Origin: Cohnella sp. GbtcB17 | GTDB lineage: Bacteria > Bacillota > Bacilli > Paenibacillales > Paenibacillaceae | NCBI RefSeq assembly: GCF_019091135.1 | Contig: NZ_JAGXJW010000011.1 | Coordinates: 95,272 to 159,271 of the forward strand | DNA: 64,000 nucleotides | Direction of reading: 5' to 3' | Part shown: piece by piece, positions 28,308-38,773 of the stretch | How the letters are laid out: every line of letters begins with the position of its first letter | How positions within the stretch are numbered: position 1 is the first letter of the stretch | Program-made: the position numbers and the translations under genes | Notes under the pieces: generated by a model | Told to the model about the DNA's origin: nothing | The model's input: the letters and a program-made list of their open reading frames with translations, nothing else | Databases searched by the model: none

Positions 28308-28366
28308 CGCCCCCCTACCACGAGGCACACGCGATTGAGCCAGTCAGTCACTCGTCGCGCCAGGCC

Positions 28367-30004
28367 TCAGTCGCAGCTGCAGCTCGTCGCCTTGGCGTCC
28401 TCGAACTCGACCGGTGTCGGGTAGTCGTTGGTGAAGCAGCCGAGGCACAGGCCGCGGTCGTACTCGCCCTCGGCGCCGCCGACGGCTTCCAGCAGACCCG
28501 GCTTGCTGAGGAAGGACAACGAATCCGCATTGATCGCCTTGCGGATCTCCTCGACCGTCTTGCTCGACGCGATCAAGTCGCGGCGGTCCGGCGTGTCGAT
28601 GCCGTAGTAGCAAGGGTTGGCGAAAGGCGGCGACGTGATGCGCACATGCACCTCGAGCGCGCCGGCTTCGCGCAACAGATTGACGATGCGCAGCGAAGTG
28701 GTGCCCCGCACGATCGAGTCGTCGATCATGACGACGCGCTTGCCCTGCACGACCTTGCGGACGGCGGACAGCTTCATCTTGACGCCCTTCTCGCGCAGCT
28801 CCTGGGAAGGCTGGATGAAGGTGCGTCCGGTATATTTGTTTTTAATGAGGCCAAGCTCGTACGGAATGCCCGTCTGCTCCGCATAGCCGATCGCGGCCGA
28901 GATGCTCGAATCCGGCACGCCCGTCACGATGTCGGCGTCGACGAACGCCTCGAGCGCGAGCTGCTGCCCCATGCGCTTGCGCGCGCTGTGCAGGTTGATC
29001 GTGTTGATGTCGCTGTCCGGCCGCGCGAAATAGATATACTCCATCGCGCATACCGAGCGGCGCTGCAGCACCGCGTACCGCTCCTCGCGGTAGCCGTGCC
29101 GGTCCAGCACGATCATCTCGCCCGGTTCGACGTCGCGGACGTACTCCGCGCCGATGACCTCGAAGGCGCAGGACTCGGACGCGAAGATATACCCGTCGCC
29201 GAGCCGGCCCATGACCATCGGACGCAGGCCGTTCGGGTCGCAGGCCGCGATCAGCACGTCCTTGGTCATGATCAGGAACGCGAAGCCCCCGATCAGCCGC
29301 GAGAACGCGTCCTTGACCGCCTCGACGAGATCCTTAGGCGAGCGCGCGATCATGTGCGCGATAACTTCGGTGTCGCTCGTCGTCTGGAAGATCGAGCCCG
29401 ACTCCTCCAGCTCGCGCCGGATGATCGGCTCGTTGACGAGGTTGCCGTTCGTGCAAACGGCCAGGTCGCCGCCCCGATACTTGAAGACGAGCGGCTGGGC
29501 GTTGGCCAGCCGGCTCGCGCCGGCCGTCGAATAGCGGACGTGGCCGATCGCGTTGGCTCCGACGAGCGAATGCAGGCGGTCGCGGTCGAACACTTCCTTC
29601 ACTAGGCCCATGCCGCGGTGATAGTGGAAGTCGCCGCCCAGATCCGTCGTGCAAATGCCGCAGCTTTCTTCCCCGCGGTGCTGCAAGGCGTGCAGTCCGT
29701 AGTAGGACAGCTCCGCCGCGTCCTTGTGGCCGAATACGCCGAACACGCCGCATTCTTCCTTCAGCTTGTCCATCATGCCCGACGCCTGGTCATTGCCCTG
29801 ATTATAATAATCCCCGGTCCAGAAACGCGCCTCGGCGGCCGGCAGTCCATCCGTCTGCTTAAACGGCAGGTCGCCGGTCCGTCCGCTCATGTCGTAAGGC
29901 AGGATGCTTGCGGTCGGACCGTGCGGCAACATGCCGGCCGAGGCGCTTGCTCCCTCGACGACTGGCAGCGCACGGCCCGCTCCGGCGTTTATTTCATCCG
30001 GCAT
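28367..30004 (-). CDS. purF: Amidophosphoribosyltransferase with long N-terminal propeptide
   Basis: 545 aa from the ATG at 30004 (GGAAGGAAG upstream; an ATG at 30022 lacks a site). Makes phosphoribosylamine from PRPP and glutamine. The active Cys is residue 85 in [10 protein letters not shown], so about 84 residues precede it; the B. subtilis enzyme has an 11-residue propeptide. The extension contains [11 protein letters not shown]. Cysteines consistent with the Bacillus-type 4Fe-4S cluster are present ([19 protein letters not shown]), as is the PRPP loop [12 protein letters not shown]. The C-terminus ends SCSCD. An internal start at MMDKLKEE has no obvious ribosome site. Overlaps purL by 16 bp. 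Confidence 0.97.
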   Translation of the reverse strand: MPDEINAGAGRALPVVEGASASAGMLPHGPTASILPYDMSGRTGDLPFKQTDGLPAAEARFWTGDYYNQGNDQASGMMDKLKEECGVFGVFGHKDAAELSYYGLHALQHRGEESCGICTTDLGGDFHYHRGMGLVKEVFDRDRLHSLVGANAIGHVRYSTAGASRLANAQPLVFKYRGGDLAVCTNGNLVNEPIIRRELEESGSIFQTTSDTEVIAHMIARSPKDLVEAVKDAFSRLIGGFAFLIMTKDVLIAACDPNGLRPMVMGRLGDGYIFASESCAFEVIGAEYVRDVEPGEMIVLDRHGYREERYAVLQRRSVCAMEYIYFARPDSDINTINLHSARKRMGQQLALEAFVDADIVTGVPDSSISAAIGYAEQTGIPYELGLIKNKYTGRTFIQPSQELREKGVKMKLSAVRKVVQGKRVVMIDDSIVRGTTSLRIVNLLREAGALEVHVRITSPPFANPCYYGIDTPDRRDLIASSKTVEEIRKAINADSLSFLSKPGLLEAVGGAEGEYDRGLCLGCFTNDYPTPVEFEDAKATSCSCD

Positions 30005-32232
30005 GGGATCGCTTCCTTCCATTCTGTGCGGAATTCGTTCACAGGTGCCTGAATTGCCGTATGTCCGTTAACCGCGATGACGAGCTCGTCGCCGCCGACC
30101 ACGCCCAGCTTCTGCGCCGGCACGCCTTGCTCCGACAGCCAAGCTTCAAGCGCCGCAGCGGATTCCGGCTTGGCCGACAGCAAAATGCGCGATTGCGATT
30201 CGCTGAACAGCGCCAAGTCCGGACGCAGGTTGGTCGTGAAGTCGACCTTCGCGCCGAGACCGCGGCCGAACGTGGACTCCGCCACTGCCGCAGCCAGACC
30301 GCCTTCGGACAGGTCATGCGCCGAAGCGACGAGCCCTTGGCGAATCGCGCCGAGCACGGCGCCGTGAAGCGCCTTTTCAACGGCCAGGTCGATGACCGGC
30401 GGACGGCCTTCGGTCAGGCCGTGTACCGCGTATTGGAACTCGCTGCCGCCGATCTCCGCCTTCGTCTCGCCGAGCAAGAAGATGACGTCGCCTTCGGCCT
30501 TGAACTCTTGCGTCGTGATGTGATCGATATCCGTGATCAGGCCGACCATGCCGACGACCGGCGTCGGATAAATCGCGCCCTTCGCGTTCTCGTTGTACAG
30601 CGACACGTTGCCGCCGATGACCGGCGTCTCAAGGAAGCGGCAGGCTTCGGCCATGCCGTCGACCGACTTTTCCATTTGCCAGAACACTTCCGGCTTCTCC
30701 GGCGAACCGAAGTTCAGGTTGTCCGTGATGGCGAGCGGCTCGCCGCCCGAGCAGACGATGTTGCGGGCAGCTTCGGCGACGGCGATACGTCCGCCGACTT
30801 CAGGATCGAGGTACACGTAGCGTCCGTTGCAGTCCGTCGTCATGGCAAGCGCCTTGCGCGTGCCGCGAATCGCGACGACAGCGGCATCCGAGCCCGGCAC
30901 GACGGCCGTGGACGTGCGGACCTGGTAGTCGTACTGGCTGTAAACCCATTCCTTGCTCGCGAGCGAAGGAGAGCCGAGCACCTTTTTCAGCGAATCCGTC
31001 AGATCGAGCATCTGCTCGTAGCGGTTCGTATCGATGGAGCCGTTTTTCAGATAATAGTCCGGCACCTTGGAAGGCTTGTTGTACACCGGGCAGTCGTCGA
31101 CGAGCGCCTTGACCGGCATGTCCGCGACCTGTTCGCCCTTGTGGAACAAACGGAGACGGCCGTCGTCCGTAACTTTGCCGACCTTCGCGCAGTGCAGTCC
31201 CCAACGCTCGAAAATCGCCTTGGCTTGCGCCTCGTGCTGCGGCTCGGTGACGAAGAGCATGCGCTCCTGCGACTCGGACAGCATCATCTCGTACGCGGTC
31301 ATGCCTTCTTCGCGCTGCGGCACCTCGTCGAGGTACAGCTCCATGCCGTTGCCGGCCTTGGACGCCATCTCCGCGCTCGAGCAGGTGAGGCCCGCTGCGC
31401 CCATGTCCTGAATGCCGAGCACGATACCGGAGTCGATTAGCTCAAGCGTCGCTTCCATAACGAGCTTCTCCATAAACGGATCGCCGACCTGGACGGCCGA
31501 GCGTTTGGCTTCGGACTCGGCGGTCAGATCCTCGGACGCGAACGTCGCGCCGTGGATGCCGTCGCGGCCGGTGGCCGGTCCGACGTAAAATACCGGGTTG
31601 CCGACGCCCTTGGCGACGCCGCGCTGGATCTTGTCGTGGTCGATGAGGCCGACGCACATCGCGTTGACGAGCGGGTTGCCTTCATACGCTTCGTCGAACA
31701 TGACCTCGCCCGCGACCGTCGGGATGCCGATGCAGTTGCCGTAGCCGGCGATGCCGCTGACGACGTGCTCGAACAGATACTTGACGCGGTCGCTCTCGAG
31801 CTTGCCGAAGCGCAGCGAGTTGAGCAGCGCGATCGGGCGCGAGCCCATCGAGAAGATGTCGCGGACGATGCCGCCGACGCCGGTCGCGGCGCCTTGGTAC
31901 GGCTCGACCGCGGACGGATGGTTGTGCGACTCGATCTTGAAGACGACGGCTTGCTTGTCGCCGATGTCGACGATGCCGGCGCCTTCGCCCGGTCCCATCA
32001 GGACGCGCGGGCCGCTCGTCGGGAAGCGGCGGAGCAGCGGCTTGGAGTTCTTGTATGCGCAGTGCTCGGACCACATGACGCTGAATACGCCGATCTCGGT
32101 GTAGTTCGGCTGGCGTCCGAGGAAGCCGCAGATGAGTTCGAATTCGGAATCGGAGACGCCGAATTGCTTGTAGATTTTCTGCTCGGCGATCTGCTCGACC
32201 GTCGGTTCTTTAGCGGGTGCTTGCTGCGCCAT
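29989..32232 (-). CDS. purL: Phosphoribosylformylglycinamidine synthase, subunit PurL
   Basis: 747 aa, the short Gram-positive form that works with PurS and PurQ. The N-terminal linker region and two AIRS-like halves are present, with [21 protein letters not shown] as the characteristic nucleotide-binding segment. Start at 32232 (TTGGAGGG) lies 23 bp inside the end of purQ. Confidence 0.98.
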   Translation of the reverse strand: MAQQAPAKEPTVEQIAEQKIYKQFGVSDSEFELICGFLGRQPNYTEIGVFSVMWSEHCAYKNSKPLLRRFPTSGPRVLMGPGEGAGIVDIGDKQAVVFKIESHNHPSAVEPYQGAATGVGGIVRDIFSMGSRPIALLNSLRFGKLESDRVKYLFEHVVSGIAGYGNCIGIPTVAGEVMFDEAYEGNPLVNAMCVGLIDHDKIQRGVAKGVGNPVFYVGPATGRDGIHGATFASEDLTAESEAKRSAVQVGDPFMEKLVMEATLELIDSGIVLGIQDMGAAGLTCSSAEMASKAGNGMELYLDEVPQREEGMTAYEMMLSESQERMLFVTEPQHEAQAKAIFERWGLHCAKVGKVTDDGRLRLFHKGEQVADMPVKALVDDCPVYNKPSKVPDYYLKNGSIDTNRYEQMLDLTDSLKKVLGSPSLASKEWVYSQYDYQVRTSTAVVPGSDAAVVAIRGTRKALAMTTDCNGRYVYLDPEVGGRIAVAEAARNIVCSGGEPLAITDNLNFGSPEKPEVFWQMEKSVDGMAEACRFLETPVIGGNVSLYNENAKGAIYPTPVVGMVGLITDIDHITTQEFKAEGDVIFLLGETKAEIGGSEFQYAVHGLTEGRPPVIDLAVEKALHGAVLGAIRQGLVASAHDLSEGGLAAAVAESTFGRGLGAKVDFTTNLRPDLALFSESQSRILLSAKPESAAALEAWLSEQGVPAQKLGVVGGDELVIAVNGHTAIQAPVNEFRTEWKEAIPCRMK

Positions 32233-32902
32233 TGCGTTCCCTCCAAGCGTTCAGTACTGACGTAAACATCTTCGCGCCGTCCGCCGAGCCGAGCAGCTCG
32301 CTGACCGCGCGCTCCGGGTGCGGCATCATGCCGACGACATTGCCCGCTTCGTTCGAGATGCCGGCGATGTTGCCGACGGAGCCGTTAGGGTTCAAGCCGT
32401 CGTATGTGAAGACGATCTGGCCGTTCGCCTTGAGGCTCGCCAGCGTCTCTTCGTCGCAATAGTAGTTGCCTTCGCCGTGCGCGATCGGAATCGTGACGAC
32501 CTCGCCTTGCTCGTAATCGCCGGTGAACGCCGTATTCGCGTTCTCGACGCGCAGGCCGACCGGGTGGCAGCGGAACTTGAGGCTGTTGTTGCGGATAAGC
32601 GCGCCGGGCAGAAGACCCGCCTCGGTCAGCACCTGGAAGCCGTTGCACACGCCGAGCACGAACTTGCCTTCGTCCGCGGCCTTGCGCACTTCAGTCATGA
32701 CGGGAGCGAGCTGGGCGATCGCGCCGCAGCGCAGGTAGTCGCCATAGGAGAAGCCGCCCGGCACGAGAATGCCGTCATAGGCGGACAGATCGGTGGCCGT
32801 GTGCCAGACATAATCGACGTCCTCGCCCAGAACGTCGACGACCGCGTTGTACATGTCCAGGTCGCAGTTGGAGCCCGGGAATACGATGACCGCGAATTTC
32901 AT
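32210..32902 (-). CDS. purQ: Phosphoribosylformylglycinamidine synthase, glutaminase subunit PurQ
   Basis: 230 aa class I glutamine amidotransferase. Nucleophile cysteine in [10 protein letters not shown], His and Glu in the C-terminal MPHPERA. Supplies ammonia to PurL. Start at 32902 follows GGAGGGCTGAG; 6-nt gap after purS. Confidence 0.98.
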   Translation of the reverse strand: MKFAVIVFPGSNCDLDMYNAVVDVLGEDVDYVWHTATDLSAYDGILVPGGFSYGDYLRCGAIAQLAPVMTEVRKAADEGKFVLGVCNGFQVLTEAGLLPGALIRNNSLKFRCHPVGLRVENANTAFTGDYEQGEVVTIPIAHGEGNYYCDEETLASLKANGQIVFTYDGLNPNGSVGNIAGISNEAGNVVGMMPHPERAVSELLGSADGAKMFTSVLNAWRERNGAASTR

Positions 32903-32908
32903 GAGGTC

Positions 32909-33151
32909 TCAGCCCTCCAGTTCGAATCGGTAGTCTTCGGATAGAGTGTTGGCGAGCAGCTTTTCGCACATGGCCTTCACGCGCTCTTCGGCGACCGCGC
33001 GATCCGTCGTATCGAGCGTGAGCTCCATGTACTTGCCGATGCGGACCTTGGCGACTTCGTCGAAGCCGAGCGTCTGCAGCGAGCCTTGAACGGCGTTGCC
33101 TTGCGGGTCGAGCACGTTTTCCTTGATGGTCACGTATACCGTTGCTTTCAT
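32909..33151 (-). CDS. purS: Phosphoribosylformylglycinamidine synthase, subunit PurS
   Basis: 80 aa, standard length. KATVYVTIKENVLDPQGNAV is the conserved N-terminus. It bridges PurL and PurQ. Start at 33151 follows AGGAGGAG. Confidence 0.97.
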   Translation of the reverse strand: MKATVYVTIKENVLDPQGNAVQGSLQTLGFDEVAKVRIGKYMELTLDTTDRAVAEERVKAMCEKLLANTLSEDYRFELEG

Positions 33152-33273
33152 GGGGCGGGTCTCCTCCTGGATAGGAACATGGGTTATAAAGCCTAGAGCC
33201 GATGGTAAAAGTAAGCCTGGATTAGGGCGAACATACGAGGCAAGCGACGATGACGGTAGAGGTGAGCGGCCAT

Positions 33274-33450
33274 TTAGTTGTTGAAAGGCAGCTAATCTGA
33301 GCTTGTATAAATCCGTACGCCGATTAGTTGCTAAAAAGCAGCTATTTCCGGATCAATCCGCTTCAAGAAGGCCGTTTCCATAAAATAATTGCCTTTTAGC
33401 AACTATCAACCGGAAATAAACCTTTTTTTCGACAAATAAATGCCTTTTGA
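33274..33450. repeat. Repeat array with direct and inverted copies between purC and purS
   Basis: Two direct copies of a core like TTAGTTGCTAAAAAGCAGCT start at 33274 and 33324 (step 50); two inverted copies share TGCCTTTT at 33390 and 33441 (step 51). The array therefore contains a reversal, so its RNA could fold. It fills most of the 329-nt gap in the purine operon; 33152-33270 shows nothing else I can name. Confidence 0.8.
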
Positions 33451-33480
33451 CCGTTATCGGCGGCGGACAGCCGCGCACGC

Positions 33481-34404
33481 TCAATACTTGACCGGCTGGA
33501 ACGCGGTAAAGCCGTAGCTCGTCGGCTCGGTCAGCCGGCGATAGATCTCCTGGTAGCGCGCCGTCGTCGCGTCCACGACATCGTCGGGCAGACGCGGCGG
33601 CGGGCTGTTGCGGTCCCAGTCGGTGCCGAGCAGGTACGTGCGCACCGGCTCCTTGTCCATGCTGTCGATCTCGATATCGAGCTCGTACTTCTCCTCGGCC
33701 CAGAAGCGCGAGGAATCCGGCGTGAACAATTCGTCGATCAGGATGATCTCGTCGCCCAGCAGACCGAACTCGAACTTGCAGTCCGCGAGAATAATGCTCT
33801 TGTGCTCGCATACCGCGAGCGCGTAATCGTACAGCAGGAGGCTGCGCTTGCGAAGGCCCGCGGCCAGCTCGGAGCCGATGCGGCGCTCCATCTCCTCGAA
33901 GGAGATATCCTCGTCGTGGCCGACGTCGTTTTTGCCCGCGGGGGTGAAGATCGGCTCCTCCAGCTTGGCGTTCTTGCGCAGGCCGTCAGGCAGCGGAATA
34001 CCGTTGACCTCGCCGTTCTTCTGGTACTGCCGCCAGCCGCCGCCCGTAATGTAGCCGCGCACGACGCATTCGATGTCGATCCGCTTCGCCTTTTTCGTGA
34101 CCATGATCCGCCCTGCCAGCTTGTCCGGCTCGGACACCAGATCGCCCAGCTTGCGGACGTCCGTATGGACGACGTGGTTCGGGACGAGGTCCTTCGTCTT
34201 GTCGAACCAGAAGGCGCTAAGGCCGTTCAGCACCTTGCCCTTCTCCGGAACGGCGGGGTCCAGCACGTAGTCGAACGCCGAGATCCGGTCGGTGACGACG
34301 ATGAGCAGATGCTCGCCGAGGTCGTACAACTCCCTGACCTTGCCCTTGTGGATGAGCGGCGCATGGACGAGTCCTTCCGCGGTAGATAACGCTACTGTAG
34401 ACAT
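33481..34404 (-). CDS. purC: SAICAR synthetase
   Basis: 307 aa from the ATG at 34404 (AGGAGG 5 nt upstream; a further ATG at 34419 includes that site). Couples aspartate to CAIR. Motifs: HKGKVRELYDLGEHLLIVVTDRISAFD at the N-terminus in pieces, ECVVRGYITGGGWRQY, and LADCKFEFGL. It is of the longer (about 300 aa) type rather than the 240-aa Bacillus type. Confidence 0.97.
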   Translation of the reverse strand: MSTVALSTAEGLVHAPLIHKGKVRELYDLGEHLLIVVTDRISAFDYVLDPAVPEKGKVLNGLSAFWFDKTKDLVPNHVVHTDVRKLGDLVSEPDKLAGRIMVTKKAKRIDIECVVRGYITGGGWRQYQKNGEVNGIPLPDGLRKNAKLEEPIFTPAGKNDVGHDEDISFEEMERRIGSELAAGLRKRSLLLYDYALAVCEHKSIILADCKFEFGLLGDEIILIDELFTPDSSRFWAEEKYELDIEIDSMDKEPVRTYLLGTDWDRNSPPPRLPDDVVDATTARYQEIYRRLTEPTSYGFTAFQPVKY

Positions 34405-34436
34405 GTCAGCCTCCTGCACTCTTTATATAGAAGAAA

Positions 34437-35732
34437 CTATTCCAGACCGAGCCGCTTGAAGATCGTGTCGACGTGCTTGAGGTGCCACGAAGGGTTGAAC
34501 GCGTCCGCGATCTCCTCGGCGCTCAGCAGGTCGGTGATCTCCTTCGTCTCGGAGACGATAGACTGGAAGTCGCGCTGCTCCTCCCACGCCTGCATCGCGC
34601 GCGGCTGTACGGTATCGTACGCCTGCTCGCGGCTCAGGCCCTTGTCGATCAGCTTGGTCATGACGCGTCCGGAGAACGGTACGTTATAGGTGCTGCGCAT
34701 GTTGCGCTTCATGTTCTCGGGGAAAACCTGCAGGTTTTTCACGATATTGCCGAAGCGGTTCAGCATGTAGTTGAGCAGCATCGTCGCGTCCGGCAGGATG
34801 ATGCGTTCGACGGAGGAATGGGAAATGTCGCGTTCGTGCCACAGCGCCACGTTCTCGTAGGCGGTCACCATGTGGCCGCGAATGACGCGGGAGAGGCCGC
34901 TGATATTCTCGGCGCCGATCGGATTGCGCTTGTGCGGCATCGCCGACGAGCCCTTCTGTCCCTTGGCGAACGGCTCTTCGACTTCGCGGAACTCGCTCTT
35001 CTGCAGCGCGCGGATCTCGGTCGCGAACTTGTCGAGCGAAGAGCCGATGAGCGCCAGCGTAGCCATATACTCGGCATGACGGTCGCGCTGCAGCGTCTGG
35101 GTGGAGATCGGCGCTGCGCTGATGCCGAGCTTGTCGCACACGAACTGCTCGACGAACGGGTCGAGGTTAGCGTACGTGCCGACCGCGCCGGACATTTTGC
35201 CGTATTGGACTTCGTCCGCGGCTCTGCGGAAGCGCTCGAGATTGCGCTTCATTTCTTCGTGCCACAGCGCCAGCTTCAGACCGAACGTCGTCGGCTCGGC
35301 GTGCACGCCGTGCGTGCGTCCCATCATTGGGGTCGACTTGTACTTGATCGCCTGGTCGCGGAGAATAGCGATGAAGTTGACGAGATCGCGCTCGAGAATC
35401 TCGTTGGCCTGCTTCAGCAGGTAGCCGAGCGCGGTATCGACGACGTCCGTCGACGTCATGCCGTAGTGCACCCATTTGCGCTCCTCGCCGAGGCTCTCGG
35501 AAACGGCGCGGGTGAACGCGATGACGTCGTGGCGCGTTTCCTGCTCGATCTCGTAGATCCGGTCGATGTCGAACTTGGCGTTCTGGCGCAGCAGCGCGGT
35601 GTCCGCCTTCGGGATATGCCCGAGCTCCGCCCAAGCCTCGCAAGCGCACAGCTCGACTTCGAGCCAAGCTTTGAATTTATTTTCTTCGGTCCAGATAGCC
35701 CGCATCTCGGGGCGGCTGTAGCGTTCGATCAT
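34437..35732 (-). CDS. purB: Adenylosuccinate lyase
   Basis: 431 aa, usual length. Cleaves SAICAR and adenylosuccinate. The fumarase/lyase signature with the catalytic serine is [21 protein letters not shown] and [10 protein letters not shown] are also intact. Six-nt gap from purK. Confidence 0.98.
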   Translation of the reverse strand: MIERYSRPEMRAIWTEENKFKAWLEVELCACEAWAELGHIPKADTALLRQNAKFDIDRIYEIEQETRHDVIAFTRAVSESLGEERKWVHYGMTSTDVVDTALGYLLKQANEILERDLVNFIAILRDQAIKYKSTPMMGRTHGVHAEPTTFGLKLALWHEEMKRNLERFRRAADEVQYGKMSGAVGTYANLDPFVEQFVCDKLGISAAPISTQTLQRDRHAEYMATLALIGSSLDKFATEIRALQKSEFREVEEPFAKGQKGSSAMPHKRNPIGAENISGLSRVIRGHMVTAYENVALWHERDISHSSVERIILPDATMLLNYMLNRFGNIVKNLQVFPENMKRNMRSTYNVPFSGRVMTKLIDKGLSREQAYDTVQPRAMQAWEEQRDFQSIVSETKEITDLLSAEEIADAFNPSWHLKHVDTIFKRLGLE

Positions 35733-35738
35733 GATGGA

Positions 35739-37031
35739 TTAGACCCTCCAAATGGTTGATTCGTTGATCCAGGCGAGCGCGGCTTCGGTGTCCGCGGCCA
35801 GCACGTTGACATGGCCCATCTTGCGTCCGGTCTTGGCCTCGGCTTTGCCGTACAGATGAATCTTCGGCGCGACGCCGAGCCGTTCGGCCTCCGGGTCGTG
35901 CGCCTGCATCCAATCGAGCAGCGGCTGCACGTGCTCGCCGAGGATATTGCCCATCACGACGGGCGACAATAACGAAGTGTCCCCGAGCGGCAGATCGCAG
36001 ATCGCGCGAATATGCTGCTCGAACTGGGACGTGCGGCACGCCTCCATCGTATAGTGCCCGGAATTGTGCGGACGCGGGGCCAGCTCGTTCACATATAGCG
36101 TGCCGTCCTTCGCGACGAACATCTCGACCGCGATCAGGCCGACTGCGCCGAGCGTCTCCGCGATCGACACCGCGAGGCGCTCGGCCTCGGCGATGACGGC
36201 GTCCGGCACCCGCGCGGGCACGATGGACAAGTGCAATATGTTACGAACATGGATATTCTCGGCAGGGGGGAACGTTCGGATCTCGCCGGACGGCCTGCGC
36301 GCGGCGATGACCGAGATCTCCCGCTCGAAGTCGATAAACTTCTCGAGCACGAGCTCGGTCCCTGCACGGCTCGCCTCGTCCCAGGCGGCCGCAAGCTCGT
36401 CCGATCCGCGCAGCACCCATTGGCCTTTGCCGTCGTAGCCGCCGGTCGCCGTCTTCAGCACGGCCGGCAGCCCGAGGCGCTCGGCCGCCTCCTGCAGGTC
36501 GGCGAGGCTCGCGATCTCGGCGTAAGGCGCTACTCTCGCGCCCGCCGCCTCGATGGCGCGCTTCTCGCGCAGCCGATGCTGCGTCGTATGCAGCAGGGCG
36601 CTGCCCTGCGGCACGTACGATTCCGTCTCCAGCATCGCCGCGACGTCCGCGTCCACGTTCTCGAACTCGTACGTGATGACATCGCTGCGCCGCGCCAGCT
36701 CGCGCGCCGCGTCGCGGTCGGCGTAGCCGGCCACGATCTGCTCGGCCGTCTGACCGCAAGGCGCGTCCGGCGTTGGATCGAGCGCCACGAAGCGGTAGCC
36801 CATCCGGCTGCCCGCATGCGCCAGCATCCGGCCCAGCTGCCCGCCTCCCAGCACGCCGATCGTGGCGCCGGGCAGGATCGGGCGGGCCGCCTGGCCGCCC
36901 AACGCTGCGGCATTGCCCTCCGCCTGCGTCGCGTCTTCCACCATGCCGCCGACCGGCTCGCAGCCGTCGATCCCGCATGATTCGCCTGCGCCGCTCAGCA
37001 GCCCTTCAAGCTCGCGATTCAGTCCGCTCAT
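35739..37031 (-). CDS. purK: N5-carboxyaminoimidazole ribonucleotide synthase with N-terminal extension
   Basis: 430 aa, about 50 longer than usual. The normal N-terminus ([17 protein letters not shown]) begins near residue 53; the preceding part is low in predicted structure and rich in Gly, Ala and Glu. The start at 37031 overlaps the purE stop by 4 bp, which supports translation of the extension, though a later start cannot be excluded. ATP-grasp residues are present ([27 protein letters not shown]). Makes N5-CAIR from AIR, ATP and bicarbonate. Confidence 0.96.
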   Translation of the reverse strand: MSGLNRELEGLLSGAGESCGIDGCEPVGGMVEDATQAEGNAAALGGQAARPILPGATIGVLGGGQLGRMLAHAGSRMGYRFVALDPTPDAPCGQTAEQIVAGYADRDAARELARRSDVITYEFENVDADVAAMLETESYVPQGSALLHTTQHRLREKRAIEAAGARVAPYAEIASLADLQEAAERLGLPAVLKTATGGYDGKGQWVLRGSDELAAAWDEASRAGTELVLEKFIDFEREISVIAARRPSGEIRTFPPAENIHVRNILHLSIVPARVPDAVIAEAERLAVSIAETLGAVGLIAVEMFVAKDGTLYVNELAPRPHNSGHYTMEACRTSQFEQHIRAICDLPLGDTSLLSPVVMGNILGEHVQPLLDWMQAHDPEAERLGVAPKIHLYGKAEAKTGRKMGHVNVLAADTEAALAWINESTIWRV

Positions 37032-37513
37032 GGCAGCACCGCGTTGCCCAGCACGTCCTGCGTGATCCGCTCGCGGCGCGCGGACACGCGCGCCTGCACG
37101 TCCGCATCGAACGCGCCGACGATCTGCGCCGCCAGCAGCCCTGCGTTCGTGGCGCCGGCCGCGCCGATCGCGACCGTAGCGACCGGAATGCCGCCCGGCA
37201 TCTGCACGATCGACAGCAACGAGTCCAGCCCGTTCAGCGCGGCGGACTTCACGGGTACGCCGATGACGGGCAGGACGGTCTTCGCGGCGACCATGCCGGG
37301 CAGGTGCGCGGCGCCGCCGGCTCCGGCGATAATGACCTTGAGCCCGCGCTCCGCGGCGGATGCCGCATATTCGAACATCAAATCCGGCGTACGATGCGCC
37401 GATACGACTTTTTTCTCATAGGGGACGTTCAGTTCGTCCAGCACCTCGCACGCCTTCTTCATCGTCTCCCAATCGGACGTGCTGCCCATGATGACCCCGA
37501 CGATTGCCGACAT
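37028..37513 (-). CDS. purE: N5-carboxyaminoimidazole ribonucleotide mutase
   Basis: 161 aa, first gene of the operon. [16 protein letters not shown] and [10 protein letters not shown] (substrate phosphate and catalytic His) and the [11 protein letters not shown] loop are diagnostic. Start at 37513 follows AAAGGGTGG. Its leader carries a guanine riboswitch and terminator. Confidence 0.98.
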   Translation of the reverse strand: MSAIVGVIMGSTSDWETMKKACEVLDELNVPYEKKVVSAHRTPDLMFEYAASAAERGLKVIIAGAGGAAHLPGMVAAKTVLPVIGVPVKSAALNGLDSLLSIVQMPGGIPVATVAIGAAGATNAGLLAAQIVGAFDADVQARVSARRERITQDVLGNAVLP

Positions 37514-37642
37514 GGTTCCACCCTTTCCCCCGTTAGCTTTTCCTGATTGTCATTATTGCACAAATATCGTCGCAACTCGTCCGGTCCGCGAACTCGCCCT
37601 CGCGCGGTGGCGGTCCCCGGCCACGGACCCGGATCAAAGCGC

Positions 37643-37687
37643 AAAAAGGGGCGACTTCCGGCCGCTATCGGCCCTCCGTCTAACCCC
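37643..37687 (-). terminator. Riboswitch-controlled terminator in the purine leader
   Basis: Minus-strand hairpin with GGGG...CCCC outer pairs, internal GAC/GTC and GGCC pairs, followed by TTTTT; about 105 nt after the riboswitch aptamer and 130 nt before purE. Likely forms when guanine is bound. The intervening 37688-37792 sequence would hold the antiterminator; I cannot fold it reliably by eye. Confidence 0.7.
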
Positions 37688-37792
37688 GTCTCTCTCCCTG
37701 TATTCCCGGCTTCGCTCCCAGGCGCCGCAAAGGCGCAACGCGTTCCTTCCCGCGAGGGATCGTCCCGCATTCCGCCTGTCGTCCGTCCGAGA

Positions 37793-37861
37793 GCTCGTAG
37801 TCCGGAAATTTAAGGTCTCCGGGTAGAGACGATCGGGCCTTATTCCCGATAATATACGAGC
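37793..37861 (-). ncRNA. Purine (guanine-type) riboswitch aptamer of the pur operon
   Basis: Minus strand: P1 arms GCTCGTA and TACGAGC enclose CGGGAATAAGGCCCG (P2), the J2/3 core CTCTACC, P3 CCGGAGACCTTAAATTTCCGG and the closing GACTACGAG. The specificity base in GACTA is C, the guanine/hypoxanthine class (adenine switches have T). Typical length (69 nt) and position in the leader. Confidence 0.95.
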
Positions 37862-37887
37862 GATTCCGATTCTGTTTGCCGGTTTTT

Positions 37888-37917
37888 AGTTTAACCCAAA
37901 CCTTACATGTCTGTCAA
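37888..37917 (-). promoter_or_regulatory. Promoter of the purine operon
   Basis: Minus strand TTGACA (37912-37917) and TAAACT (37888-37893), spacer 18 bp; transcription would start about 20 nt before the riboswitch. Confidence 0.75.
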
Positions 37918-37921
37918 ACGA

Positions 37922-37934
37922 AAAGGCGAACGCT
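37922..37934 (+). promoter_or_regulatory. Weak PurBox 2 (PurR site)
   Basis: AAAGGCGAACGCT keeps the CGAAC core and is inverted relative to PurBox 1. It lies at about -41 to -53, near the place of the weaker second box in B. subtilis. Confidence 0.55.
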
Positions 37935-37953
37935 AACGTTTACAGAAAAAACG

Positions 37954-37966
37954 AATGTTCGGATTT
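37954..37966 (-). promoter_or_regulatory. PurBox 1 (PurR operator)
   Basis: AAATCCGAACATT on the minus strand matches the B. subtilis PurBox consensus AWWWCCGAACWWT at every position, about -73 to -85 from the inferred start. PurR represses there unless PRPP is high. Confidence 0.9.
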
Positions 37967-38072
37967 TGGCCACACAATTCCGAGGGCGAAGGTTAGATTA
38001 AGAAATATTCAGCAAATTTAAGATTATGAAGGTTAAACAAAAGCGTTGCCCGTTCGCGCGGCCTCTTCACGC

Positions 38073-38109
38073 AAAAGGATGCCTCCGGCCCTACGGCCTT
38101 CGGCACCCC
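38073..38109 (-). terminator. Terminator after the acetyltransferase-like pair
   Basis: Imperfect stem GGTGCCGAAGGCC / GGCCGGAGGCATC, then TTTT on the minus strand, 15 nt past the stop at 38124. Confidence 0.65.
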
Positions 38110-38123
38110 TTGTTTCTTGCGCT

Positions 38124-38693
38124 TCAACGAACCTTCCGTCTGCCCGCCCGCCTCGATGCCAGCCCTCGAATCCATCGTTCCAGCTGGTCAAGCGGCAGCT
38201 TGTACAGCGCCAACGACCCGTTAACGGTCCGCGACGCTTCCGGCAGAGAGGCGATTCGTCGCAACAGCCGCCCTTCGCGTGTCTCCGGCGACGTCGGTAC
38301 CCAGAACTGGATGTACCGGACTTGCGGCTCGCCTTCGCGGATATCGTCTACGAGCTCGCCTGCCGCTGCGAGCAGAAAATCCGGCGTCCGCCGCTTCTCT
38401 TCGATAAAAAACACTTCAAGCTGACAATTTTCCCGATCCTCGTATTCGCCCGGCCCGGTGCCATAAGCGAAGCCAAATGCGCCCAGATTCTCGTATGTAT
38501 CCTCGCAATGCATCAGCATCGCCCTGCCAAGCACGAGCGGGCTCGCGAGGAAGCTCAGCTTGGTTGCAAACGAATAAGGGAGATGAAGACTGGCGTGACG
38601 CGATATCAAATAACGGAGGTAGGAGGCGTGGTCCATCTCCAGCTCGCAGCGCCTGAATATGCAGTTCGCATGGATGATCGCCCTGCCGGCCAC
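38124..38693 (-). CDS. Hypothetical GNAT-like protein
   Basis: 189 aa from a GTG at 38693, chosen because GGGAGGT lies exactly 7 nt upstream; a longer ATG frame (38717) starts without a site. The sequence runs as alternating strands and helices: AYGTGPGEYEDRENCQLEVF then FIEEKRR, an amphipathic helix to DDIREGEP, and YIQFWVPTSP, the layout of a GNAT acetyltransferase core. No clear acetyl-CoA loop is visible, so it may be a divergent or inactive member. Third gene after a similar protein (38924-39439) and a 34-residue frame. Confidence 0.65.
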   Translation of the reverse strand: MAGRAIIHANCIFRRCELEMDHASYLRYLISRHASLHLPYSFATKLSFLASPLVLGRAMLMHCEDTYENLGAFGFAYGTGPGEYEDRENCQLEVFFIEEKRRTPDFLLAAAGELVDDIREGEPQVRYIQFWVPTSPETREGRLLRRIASLPEASRTVNGSLALYKLPLDQLERWIRGLASRRAGRRKVR

Positions 38694-38773
38694 CGTCTTT
38701 ACCTCCCGGTTCTTCATTCATAAGTGTGCAGCGGAGCTGCTCCGCCTGATTTCGCGCGGAGCAGCCGAGCTTC

